A DNA stretch of 64,000 nucleotides from Sphingomonas sp. CROZ-RG-20F-R02-07 (GTDB lineage: Bacteria > Pseudomonadota > Alphaproteobacteria > Sphingomonadales > Sphingomonadaceae), in assembly GCF_022662335.1 (NCBI RefSeq), contig NZ_JAKNQJ010000001.1, positions 248,001 through 312,000 on the forward strand, given 5' to 3'. A model generated the notes under the pieces. That model was not told where the DNA came from. It made no database searches and saw only the letters and a list, made by a program, of their open reading frames with translations. A program made the position numbers and the translations under genes. Positions 33,847 through 41,743 of this stretch are shown here, one piece after another. Position 1 is the first letter of the stretch; each line of letters begins with the position of its first letter.

Positions 33847-34083
33847 ATGCGGTTAGAAGCACTAAAATCACTCGTCATAATGCTCATAGGCTATGCTGCA
33901 CTCAGAGCCTTGGGTTGGGTGGTTCGGGAAAACGACCATGAGTTCACATGGTCGTCAAGCGATCCATTTATAGAATTGTCAAACGAAGAGTTAGCGCGAT
34001 TGAAGACGGTACTACAGCCGAAAGGACATGACAACGTTGCTGTATTTAGGCGGATGCTAGGTAGCGAATCGACAGACACATAA
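33847..34083 (+). CDS. small membrane-anchored protein of low GC, downstream of the glycosyltransferase
   Basis: The 78-residue protein has an N-terminal hydrophobic helix (LVIMLIGYAALRALGWVV) and a polar tail of about 50 residues. It starts 5 bases after the glycosyltransferase stop, so it is co-transcribed. By my count 111 of 240 bases (33841-34080) are G or C, about 46%, well below the surrounding DNA, pointing to recent acquisition. No family is recognised. It ends 6 bases from the convergent tailspike stop. Confidence 0.6.
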   Translation: MRLEALKSLVIMLIGYAALRALGWVVRENDHEFTWSSSDPFIELSNEELARLKTVLQPKGHDNVAVFRRMLGSESTDT

Positions 34084-34089
34084 ACCGGA

Positions 34090-36390
34090 TTACGATGACG
34101 GGAAGCACCCGTTGTCACCGGCATCGGTGTTGTCGGTCATCGCGACCGGCCCCTTCGAGAAGGATGTGACGGCCGAACCTGCGCCCGCGAAGTCGAACTT
34201 CGGTCCACCTGCGCGCGCGGGGAAGCGGCAGCCGGTAATGACGTAGCGCTCGCCAGCGTTGGTGCCTTGCAGACTGACGTCCGAATTGATCTGCGCGGCT
34301 GGCCAATCGAAATCCACGTTCTTCACGCGCAGATCTTTGAAGGAGTCGCCTGAGTAAAGCTTCAGGCTGATCAGAACATCGGCCGTGCCGTCCGCGGCGC
34401 GCAATCGGCCCTTTAGCTGACCATTCTCAAGAACGACCTGGCTTGCGGTGCCCGTTCCCGTGAACCCTGCCGCAAGTCCCACGCCAGTGAAATTGCGCAC
34501 CTCAAACCGATCGACGGTTTCATAGACGCCGTAGCTCCCGCCCGTGGCTTCCATGTATAGGAACGCTGCGCCGGGCTTCGCGCTGTTGTCGACATGGAGG
34601 TTGTTGATTGCAACGATCCCAACGGTGTCGTTGACGTAGAGTACGTTCAGGAACACGTCTTTTACGCGCACATTCGTGTAGAAGTCGTTCGTGTTGAGCT
34701 GGCGGTGGTTGCCGATCATGGAGCCGTTGAACATCAACGCGTTTCGCATGAGGCCATTGCCGGTCAGCTCGATATCGTTCGCGACGGTGCCGATCCCCCC
34801 GTTGTTACGGATGCCGGCGCAGAACAGTTCGCCAGGGTCTGTTTCGCTGTCGAAGTTGGCTTTGAACCGATTGATGCGGACGTTCAGCGACTGGAAGCAG
34901 CTGATGCCTTGGTAGTGGCCGTTGTAGGTGCAGTCGTCGATGGTGACCGTTACGTCGCCGACAATCGTGTCTTGGCCATTGACGTTCGCAGTTGCCGGAA
35001 TGGCCAAATAGCCGATCGATCCATCGGAATGACAGCGCTCGATCTTTGCGCCGACGATTGCGACGGGATTTGCGACCCCGGTTTGAGAGACGTAGATGGT
35101 CGCCACGTTGTTAGCGCCAAGATGCGTGCGACCACCAATCCCCGACAGGTCTCGCACGGCCGTATAGCTGCGGCGAAGCTGGAACATGGCGGCAGCGTTG
35201 CCTTCGACGATCGCCTTGATGCACACCGTCTCGCCACGTCCGGCACCAACAACCTCCTGACCGTCTTTGTCGATGTGGACGATGCCCAGGTTGCCGCCGA
35301 GCGTACCATCGCCCCACGTGATGTCGGTCGCGGCGGGCAGCACCAGGATCGTGTGCGCCGGCATGAGCGTGAGCGCATTTTCGATCAGCAGATCCGCGTT
35401 GATGCCGTAGCCGGGTCCGAGGCCCCACCAGGTTGCAGGGTAGAACGGCTTCACCCCTGCAACCGCGCGAACGATCCGCCGCCAGCCACCGACTTCCCCA
35501 GCGGCCGTAGTGGCGACATAGAGGCCCTGCCGCGGGTCGCTCGCGAATACGCCGGCAGCGATCGTCGCATCGCGCAGCCAGTATCCCTCGCGCCCCGCCT
35601 CGCTGAGAAACGCCTGTCGGCCCTGCGCTTGGCCGGTGAACCCGGCCATGGTCGGGCGGTCCGAAGCCTGAAGCGGCAGCACGGCAGCCGTGGGGAGCCC
35701 CGCGACGGCGTCAGCGATGCCCTGCCGGTATTGGCCGGCGACATTGGCCGCAGTTGCAGCCGTTGCCGCGTCGCGGGTTGCGGAGGCCGCCGATCCGGCC
35801 GCGCCGGCAGCGCTCGCACCCGACGCCAACGCCGCGGCCGATGCGATATCGGCTTGCGTCTTCGCCTTCAGGAGCAGCGCCGCGAGGAGCCCCGCGCCGT
35901 CGACCTGGACGGTGACACCGCCGGTTCCGATCGTGAGCGTGACGCCCGAGACCAGCGCGCCGCCAGCGGCACCGCCCCAGCCAACCGGACGATTGGCGGG
36001 TGCGTTGTCGCTGTCGATCGGCGACGCGATTGCGCCGAACGGGCCGGCGAGACGGGTTTGCCCATCAAGCTGAAGCGCATATGCGCCCACCCAGGCATCG
36101 CCGATTTCCCCGGCGTACGGCAGGCTCTGCATGCCAGCCTTGGTGATCTGCCACACGGCCTGCCCGGTCGGAACGCCGGCCGCATCGAACGTCGTGGGCA
36201 GGACCCGGATACCGGTCGCCGCAGGATCGGTGACGGCGGGCAGGTCGAGCATCAGGACGGGATTGTCAGCTTGGCCGCGGATCTGCGCGCGCATCGCCTT
36301 GCCCGCGAGATCGACGCCGGGCACCGCGATGGGGATCAGGCATGGCTCGTTGCGCCAGCCGCCGAGCGGCTGGGTTGCGTATGGAAGCAT
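34090..36390 (-). CDS. phage tailspike, parallel beta-helix type
   Basis: The 766-residue protein has an N-terminal virion-binding part (GGWRNEPCLIPIAVPGVDL onward), an Ala-rich helical linker with many ASAAGA repeats (about 170-215), and a long beta-helix-like region from about residue 330. That region is rich in short Asn/Gly/Val turns (NNGGIGTVANDIELTGNGLM) and resembles pectate-lyase-fold spikes that bind or cut surface polysaccharide. The ATG at 36390 has AGGAAAC upstream; the longer open frame is unconserved. It is convergent with the glycosyltransferase cassette, which may modify the glycan this spike recognises. Confidence 0.8.
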   Translation of the reverse strand: MLPYATQPLGGWRNEPCLIPIAVPGVDLAGKAMRAQIRGQADNPVLMLDLPAVTDPAATGIRVLPTTFDAAGVPTGQAVWQITKAGMQSLPYAGEIGDAWVGAYALQLDGQTRLAGPFGAIASPIDSDNAPANRPVGWGGAAGGALVSGVTLTIGTGGVTVQVDGAGLLAALLLKAKTQADIASAAALASGASAAGAAGSAASATRDAATAATAANVAGQYRQGIADAVAGLPTAAVLPLQASDRPTMAGFTGQAQGRQAFLSEAGREGYWLRDATIAAGVFASDPRQGLYVATTAAGEVGGWRRIVRAVAGVKPFYPATWWGLGPGYGINADLLIENALTLMPAHTILVLPAATDITWGDGTLGGNLGIVHIDKDGQEVVGAGRGETVCIKAIVEGNAAAMFQLRRSYTAVRDLSGIGGRTHLGANNVATIYVSQTGVANPVAIVGAKIERCHSDGSIGYLAIPATANVNGQDTIVGDVTVTIDDCTYNGHYQGISCFQSLNVRINRFKANFDSETDPGELFCAGIRNNGGIGTVANDIELTGNGLMRNALMFNGSMIGNHRQLNTNDFYTNVRVKDVFLNVLYVNDTVGIVAINNLHVDNSAKPGAAFLYMEATGGSYGVYETVDRFEVRNFTGVGLAAGFTGTGTASQVVLENGQLKGRLRAADGTADVLISLKLYSGDSFKDLRVKNVDFDWPAAQINSDVSLQGTNAGERYVITGCRFPARAGGPKFDFAGAGSAVTSFSKGPVAMTDNTDAGDNGCFPSS

Positions 36391-36403
36391 CGATGTTTCC
36401 TGT

Positions 36404-37300
36404 TCAAGCGGAGGGAATTGGGCTCGGCCTGGCTTCCATCGCTGCCAGCCTGGCTTCGATGCGATCCATCCTGCGGCGCTGATATGCGGCCTCGATGGCC
36501 TGAGCGAGGTCGTAGCGGATGCCCCAGCGCTCACCGGCCGCGACGGTCTTCGTGATCTCGGGCTGCCCTTCAACGGCGACGCCGTCTTCGGCATCGTCGG
36601 CACTCACGGCCGGGATCGCGTACTGGACGACCAGATCGTGCGCGTTCCATTGGTCGAAGCAGAGGACGCCGTAGCGGTGGCCATCGATACCACCCGCGGC
36701 GAGCGCATCACGCACCTGTTGAGCGATGACGCCCCAATGAATGCGAGCATGCTCCGCGCCCTTTTCGGCCACGGCATCAAGGTATTGGAACTGCACCCAC
36801 TGCACGCTGGCCCAGGCATCGAGCAAGGCGTCTTCGAACGGCAAGGGCGCCGTTTTCGCGGCCTCGTCCGACGTGCTGATCGCTCCCGAGGCGAGGTAGA
36901 AGTTCGCCCAGCGCTGACTGCTGCCGCCAAGGTTATAGGCGTTGTCGTTTGTCGGATGCAGCGCGGCAGCATCAATCCTCAGCGTGTCCTGATCGCTGAC
37001 CAGGAAGCGATGGGACGATGCGGCGAACACGAGGAAGTTGCGGATGGTGTTCGCGCTGTTCGTGGCGATGATTGCGACGCCGTGGCTGTCGTCGGCCGTT
37101 GCCGCGTTGTTCTCCAGGCCGAGCGCGACGACGTAGGGGCTGGACGATGACCCCATGACATTGGCCGTTCGCAGGCCAGACGTTCCGCCAACGCTCAGGC
37201 CGGTTGTGGTGATCGGCCCCGGTGCCGCCAAGGTATCTGCGGCCTGTTGCTGTTGCGGGAGGCCATCGCCTCCCATGACCAGCGGCGCGCGCGCGGTCAC
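36404..37300 (-). CDS. tail fibre protein with S74 self-cleaving chaperone domain
   Basis: The 298-residue protein ends in an intramolecular chaperone (peptidase S74) domain. NLGGSSQRWANFYLASGAIS leads into the cleavage site S144-D-E-A-A-K149 with the Ser/Lys dyad, followed by WGVIAQQVRDAL. The domain drives trimer folding and then releases itself. The C-terminal 25 residues are a coiled coil (RRRMDRIEARLAAMEA). The first 22 residues closely match those of the next upstream protein. Start overlaps the stop of that gene. Confidence 0.85.
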   Translation of the reverse strand: MTARAPLVMGGDGLPQQQQAADTLAAPGPITTTGLSVGGTSGLRTANVMGSSSSPYVVALGLENNAATADDSHGVAIIATNSANTIRNFLVFAASSHRFLVSDQDTLRIDAAALHPTNDNAYNLGGSSQRWANFYLASGAISTSDEAAKTAPLPFEDALLDAWASVQWVQFQYLDAVAEKGAEHARIHWGVIAQQVRDALAAGGIDGHRYGVLCFDQWNAHDLVVQYAIPAVSADDAEDGVAVEGQPEITKTVAAGERWGIRYDLAQAIEAAYQRRRMDRIEARLAAMEARPSPIPSA

Positions 37301-37785
37301 AGCAGGATCGGCGGCTGGATATCGAGTTCAAGCTCGGTTGCCGAGATCGCCAGCCCTATCATGGTAACAACCTGGCCGACCGTGGTGGGCGGCGTGGCCG
37401 TGAGCTTTCCGGGATTGGCCGGATCGACGAAGTAATAGGTGCCGAAGGTCAGGCCGCCAGTGGTGCCCGCAACGGCGTCCCACTGCGCCGTCGTCGCGAC
37501 GAGCACGCCGCCGGTGATCATGTTCCCGGCCGCGCTGGCGGCGATCGAGGGATCGAGCCCAAGGCCGGCAACCCGGCAGGTCGCCTTGGCGTTTGCTTGG
37601 GCGCGCTTCACCGTATCGGCTGCTGACGCATAGACCGGGGCGCCGATCACGACGGCGGCCGAGCCCTCGCCGTTGGTGACGACGCGGCTGGTATAGGTGG
37701 AGGCCGCAGCCGTGATCGTGTCGCCGGCCTGCAACTGTTGCGGCAAGCCGTCCGCGCCCATGACGAGCGGCGTCTTCAGTCCCAT
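37297..37785 (-). CDS. tail-fibre-associated protein with shared docking motif
   Basis: This 162-residue beta-rich protein begins TPLVMGADGLPQQLQAGDT, nearly the same as the N-terminus of the S74 fibre next to it. It ends with a block (GLAISATELELDIQPPILL) similar to the end of the protein encoded by the next gene upstream (37801). The middle (VVIGAPVYASAADTVKRAQAN...) looks like a small jelly-roll or decoration fold. It is probably a virion tail-tip or adaptor component; exact role unknown. Confidence 0.65.
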   Translation of the reverse strand: MGLKTPLVMGADGLPQQLQAGDTITAAASTYTSRVVTNGEGSAAVVIGAPVYASAADTVKRAQANAKATCRVAGLGLDPSIAASAAGNMITGGVLVATTAQWDAVAGTTGGLTFGTYYFVDPANPGKLTATPPTTVGQVVTMIGLAISATELELDIQPPILL

Positions 37786-37800
37786 AGCGATGTTCCTTGG

Positions 37801-38343
37801 TTAGAGCAGGATCGGTGACGACAGGCGCAGACGCAGCGTCGTGACGGACACCGCCTCGCCGACGACAGCCACGGCCGAGCCGCGGGCGGTCGGCGCGGCG
37901 ATCGTCAGGCCGCCGCCCTCGCGCAGGAAGTAGAGCTGACCGGGCGACAGCGCGGCCGCGCCGGCGACGGCCGTCCAGTCCGGCAGCGTGAACGCGCCGA
38001 TCGCCGCGTCCACCGCGTACCCAGCCTGCGTCGCCGCTGCCGCCAAGCCGACGACGACCGCACGCGGGTAGATCAGCGCGTCAGCCGCGACGAAGCGGCC
38101 CGTCGCGCGGTTGATCGCGAGCGGCAACCCCGCCGGCACGGCCGTGTCGGTGACGAGCGTAGCAGCCGGCGGGCTGTCGGCGACCGCATAGGGCAGGCTG
38201 TTCCATGGGGTGACACCGTCGCCGACCTTGAAGCGGCGGGTGTCCGTTTCCAGTCCCACCTCGCGCGCGAGCAGCACGAAGGTGGAAGCCGCCCAGGCCG
38301 CGGCGGGGTAACCTGCCAACTGATAACGAGGGCTATCGCTCAT
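37801..38343 (-). CDS. phage tail protein with Mtd/hyaluronidase-like N-terminal motif
   Basis: The 180-residue protein has LAREVGLETDTRRFKVGDGV followed by TPWNSLPY. This is the short motif common at the start of receptor-binding and hyaluronidase-type tail proteins (major tropism determinant N-terminal-like). The C-terminal part resembles the following protein, both ending PILL. The start overlaps the tail-tip stop by 4 bases. It is likely part of the tail-fibre attachment assembly. Confidence 0.72.
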   Translation of the reverse strand: MSDSPRYQLAGYPAAAWAASTFVLLAREVGLETDTRRFKVGDGVTPWNSLPYAVADSPPAATLVTDTAVPAGLPLAINRATGRFVAADALIYPRAVVVGLAAAATQAGYAVDAAIGAFTLPDWTAVAGAAALSPGQLYFLREGGGLTIAAPTARGSAVAVVGEAVSVTTLRLRLSSPILL

Positions 38344-40082
38344 TGTAGCTGCACCTGACCGTCATAGTTGCGGGTGCGCTTATCGACTGTCGAGATGTCC
38401 TCCCCCTGACCGGCTACAATCTCTGCCTGTGTGGCCACGGTCGCCGACAAAGCGTCAATTTCACCTTCGACAGCTGCTAAGCCCGGCACTTCGAAGGCCC
38501 ACGCGTTTGCCGGCAGAGATGGCGCAGGCGGCGGCGTCGTCGTCTGTCCAAGGGCAAAGGCGTGCTTCGCCGCGGTTTCCGAACGCGCCGTGATCGTCAC
38601 CACGCCGGTGCTGGCTTCCAGCGTGCGGCTGAGGATCATGACGTCCTGATGGAAGAGGCCGACTTCCGGCAGATTCACGGTGACGACGTCGCCGGGCTTG
38701 TAGCCCATCCACCGGATCTTCAGCGGCAGCGTGATCGGTCCGAACTCGCGAGCATCCTCGATATCGTACCTAGCGAGCTGCGCGACCTGCGTCGGCTGTT
38801 CGCCGGCAAAGCACTGGACCAGCGGGTACTGCACTTCCTTGCGCCGCTGGCGTCCATCGGCCGTCACATAGTCATCTACGACGATCGGCGGAGCGGATAC
38901 ATCCGCCCAGGTGGATGCCGTGTAGAGCCGGACCTGTCCATTGACCGTCGCCGTGACGTTGGTCAGCAGCTCGGCACGATAGCGAGGGGCAACCGCATTG
39001 ATCCGATCCCGCCGCGCGGCCATGGCGACGATGCTGATATCGCCCTGCGCGAGATCGTCGCGGCCGATCGTCGCGAGACTGACGCGCGGGGCGTTGACGA
39101 CGCAGCCGAGCAATGCGCCAAGGCGGAGCGGCTGGCCGCCGCCCGCCTGAAGGATGTCCTTCAAGACGTCCCAGTGATCATCACTGGTCGATCGCGTGCC
39201 ACCGACCTTCCACCCGTTCGCATCGGCGACGTTGGCGCCCTCGACGAAGTCGGCCACAACGATGCCGGCGATCGGCAGCCCGGCGCCGGCCACCAGCTTG
39301 CCATTCTGCCGCCAGCCGAGACACCACGTCAGGCCGACGTCATAGGGGTTGTCCGACCACTCCCAGGTCGTCTCGTCGTCCGACCGGTGGGCGCCGACGC
39401 CGCCGGGGTAGGTGCCGTCCTTGCGTGGTTGGTAGCAGAGAACGCCTTTGCCACGCCATCCGCAGGTCGGGATCGACGTGAATGTCGTGCTGCTCTTCGA
39501 GTCGTATTCGAAGGTGGTGATGATCGCCGCCTTGCCCGACAGCTTGCAGCTGGCGTCCCAGTGCCACGGATCTCGGGGGCCGACAGTCAGGTAACTGGGC
39601 TCGGGGCATAGGCCCAGCTGTCGTGCCTCGTGGAACTTGCCTTTATCGGGCATGTCCACCACCGTTCCCACCACATCGCGAGCAATGTTGTCGACATAGA
39701 GCTGATCGATCGAGTGCACTGGGCCGATCGACCAATGCGTCACCTCGGTCTGGTACTTGTTCTTGTCGTCATAGGCCTGCCGGTAAACGATGTGGCCCGA
39801 GTTGCAGGCTTCCCCGAACACGATATCCATGCCGGCATTCGGATCGGCGGCCCAAGCATCGGGAGACGCACTGGATAATCGTTTGGCGGTAAGCGCGCTG
39901 CCCGCTGCCAGCGCAGCCGCGGCGAAGCTCGCTACCTTTGCGATCGTCGCGATTGTGGTTGCGATGGAAGAGCCCGCAAATCCCGCACCGAACAGGCCTA
40001 TGGAACCCGCGGCGCCCACGCCTGTCGCAATGAGCGCTACACCGCCGACGATCTCAGCCGCGGTTGCGAGGAAGTGCGACAC
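38340..40082 (-). CDS. tail tip / central baseplate protein (gpJ-like)
   Basis: The 580-residue protein starts with an Ala/Gly-rich hydrophobic segment (about residues 5-65), also seen in gpJ-type tip proteins. A long beta-rich body includes DIVFGEACNSGHIVYRQAYD, IYWGASS-like Trp-rich parts, and a C-terminal domain with MGYKPGDVVTVNLPEVGLF. It ends in a coiled coil (EGEIDALSATVATQAEI). Its place between the NlpC-like gene and the fibre genes matches gpJ, which closes the tail tip and carries fibres. Confidence 0.78.
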   Translation of the reverse strand: MSHFLATAAEIVGGVALIATGVGAAGSIGLFGAGFAGSSIATTIATIAKVASFAAAALAAGSALTAKRLSSASPDAWAADPNAGMDIVFGEACNSGHIVYRQAYDDKNKYQTEVTHWSIGPVHSIDQLYVDNIARDVVGTVVDMPDKGKFHEARQLGLCPEPSYLTVGPRDPWHWDASCKLSGKAAIITTFEYDSKSSTTFTSIPTCGWRGKGVLCYQPRKDGTYPGGVGAHRSDDETTWEWSDNPYDVGLTWCLGWRQNGKLVAGAGLPIAGIVVADFVEGANVADANGWKVGGTRSTSDDHWDVLKDILQAGGGQPLRLGALLGCVVNAPRVSLATIGRDDLAQGDISIVAMAARRDRINAVAPRYRAELLTNVTATVNGQVRLYTASTWADVSAPPIVVDDYVTADGRQRRKEVQYPLVQCFAGEQPTQVAQLARYDIEDAREFGPITLPLKIRWMGYKPGDVVTVNLPEVGLFHQDVMILSRTLEASTGVVTITARSETAAKHAFALGQTTTPPPAPSLPANAWAFEVPGLAAVEGEIDALSATVATQAEIVAGQGEDISTVDKRTRNYDGQVQLQ

Positions 40083-40083
40083 G

Positions 40084-40524
40084 TCAGGCGACTAGCTTCA
40101 CGCGCCAAGCGGCGGAAAGCGATAACCGCTGCAACACGGCCGCGCCGGGAGCGTGCTCGTGATAGCCGACCAGCCGCCCATTGCTCAGCACGATCCCGAG
40201 CGCTCCAAGCGCGTCGGCCGACTCGCCCTGGACTATGTCCCCCGGTAGGGTTGCGGCCGGCGCGACACGCTCAAGGCCCATGGCGTCCAGCGCGTCTGCG
40301 AGCGTGCCGAAGCCACGGACGCGCAATGCCTTTAGCGCGGTTTTCACGCTCGCGTAGCTGCCTTTTGCCGGCAGGCGGACCTTGTAGCCCAATCGCCGAA
40401 GGTGCGCCGCGACCATGCGGACGCAGTCCCGCTCGCCCATCTTAAACGGCTTGTCGCGAAACTCCTCCAGCGTTGCCTGCGCGGCAGCGACGCGGCGGAT
40501 CATCTCGTGATTGGCCTCGGTCAT
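40084..40524 (-). CDS. NlpC/P60-like tail assembly protein (DUF6950-type)
   Basis: The 146-residue protein has ERDCVRMVAAHLRRLGY with the expected catalytic Cys, and a His in LVGYHEHAPG. This is the Cys-His arrangement of small NlpC/P60 papain-like proteins found before gpJ in siphophages (lambda gpK equivalent). Such proteins cut peptide crosslinks in the cell wall during DNA entry or act in tail assembly. Start overlaps the previous stop (ATGA). Confidence 0.75.
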   Translation of the reverse strand: MTEANHEMIRRVAAAQATLEEFRDKPFKMGERDCVRMVAAHLRRLGYKVRLPAKGSYASVKTALKALRVRGFGTLADALDAMGLERVAPAATLPGDIVQGESADALGALGIVLSNGRLVGYHEHAPGAAVLQRLSLSAAWRVKLVA

Positions 40525-41126
40525 CGCGTTACCCCATCCGGACTTGATGCGCCCCAGTAGATCTGCTGCGTCACGTAGGTGACGAAGGAACAGCCCAGTT
40601 CGCCGGGCCAGAGATATTGGTGGAAGGCGTCGCAGAGCCGTGCGCCGTCGTCCGAGAGGAAGAAATCTTCGAAGATCGACGTCACTTCGTAATCGACGGT
40701 GCGCGCCGTCGACCCTGCCTTGAGTGTTGCAACATCGAGCAGACCGTTAAACAGCAGCAGCGGATCACCGAGGACGGCCCCGGTCTGTGGATCGATCGCG
40801 CCCAGCCAGAGCCGCACCGCTGATCCCTGCATTTCGACGGACGCCAGTTCAGCCGCTGCTGCCTCGCCCTCCGGCATGAAGGTGATGGTGAGGGCAGGGG
40901 CCTCGTCACCAATGCCGTCGGTGATCTGCTCGATGGCAGCGAATACGCCGACGATGTCATCCTTGCCGGTGAACGTTTCGAGCACGCCGTCGACGACGAA
41001 CTTGACGACTCCAGAGCCGACGATGACCTGCACCGTGCGACCGGGCAGCTTCATCTGGATCGCGCCGAAGATCGTGGCCTGCGGCTGCGCGAGCGCCACC
41101 TCCAGGGCGGGCGAAAGCTGCGACAT
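40521..41126 (-). CDS. minor tail protein (lambda gpL position)
   Basis: This 201-residue protein is beta-rich with VRLWLGAIDPQTGAVLGDP and LLFNGLLDVATLKAG, followed by YEVTSIFEDFFLSDDGARLCD. The C-terminal section with several aromatic residues and a Cys (GELGCSFV) recalls the Fe-S-bearing minor tail protein region. Position between two minor tail genes and upstream of NlpC supports a tail-tip role. Start and stop overlap the neighbours. Confidence 0.7.
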   Translation of the reverse strand: MSQLSPALEVALAQPQATIFGAIQMKLPGRTVQVIVGSGVVKFVVDGVLETFTGKDDIVGVFAAIEQITDGIGDEAPALTITFMPEGEAAAAELASVEMQGSAVRLWLGAIDPQTGAVLGDPLLLFNGLLDVATLKAGSTARTVDYEVTSIFEDFFLSDDGARLCDAFHQYLWPGELGCSFVTYVTQQIYWGASSPDGVTR

Positions 41127-41743
41127 CAGGCGATCTCGGCGATCGTGAAGCTGAGGCCCTGGACCCGCGCCGGGATCATGGTCCAGCCCTTGTCATTCCC
41201 CGATAGCTTGCCCTCGATCATCGGCTCGCCGAACTCGCAATGGTCGCCATCGTCGGGCTGGATGCGCAGCATCGGCCCGATCGGCACTGCCGCCGTGCCG
41301 TTAGCGTCTGCGAGTACCGATCCAGTGGCATAATGCAGGTAACGTCGACCGGCGTGCATGATGTGGAAGAATTGACGGCGCACGACGGACGAGCCTGCCG
41401 CCATGCCGCGCACATTTAGCGTCATGCCAGCCTGGCCAGCGCCGTCCACCGCGACGCCGGTTCCACCTGCCGGGAGGCCCACCCGTGAAACGAGGCCTGG
41501 TTGCGGGAAGCGACAGGCGACGGGCTCACCGGTCAACCACGCGTCGAGGAGCGCAGCAGTCCAGAGGCGGCCATCGGGCTCGGGCCGCAGGTTGGGCGTC
41601 TCGATCGCCATGGACAGGCGCGAGCCCATGAACCCCAGCCAGCTTTCTACACCACCCGTGGCGGGTGTCTGCCACCCGCCGAATACAATCGGCGCGGGCG
41701 TGGCTGATTTCGGCAGCGGAGAAGACGGGAGGATGATCGTCAT
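41126..41743 (-). CDS. minor tail protein (lambda gpM position)
   Basis: The 205-residue beta-rich protein contains GGWQTPATGGVESWLGF, a central Arg-rich FFHIMHAGRRYLHYATGS, and LRIQPDDGDHCEFGE. No catalytic motif is visible. It follows the tape measure directly (4-base overlap) where siphophages encode the tail-tip ring proteins. Role inferred from position. Confidence 0.65.
   Translation of the reverse strand: MTIILPSSPLPKSATPAPIVFGGWQTPATGGVESWLGFMGSRLSMAIETPNLRPEPDGRLWTAALLDAWLTGEPVACRFPQPGLVSRVGLPAGGTGVAVDGAGQAGMTLNVRGMAAGSSVVRRQFFHIMHAGRRYLHYATGSVLADANGTAAVPIGPMLRIQPDDGDHCEFGEPMIEGKLSGNDKGWTMIPARVQGLSFTIAEIA

Noticed and set aside
34594..36555. Long plus-strand open frame (about 653 codons)
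   Set aside because: It lies antisense to the tailspike gene and has no recognisable domain.
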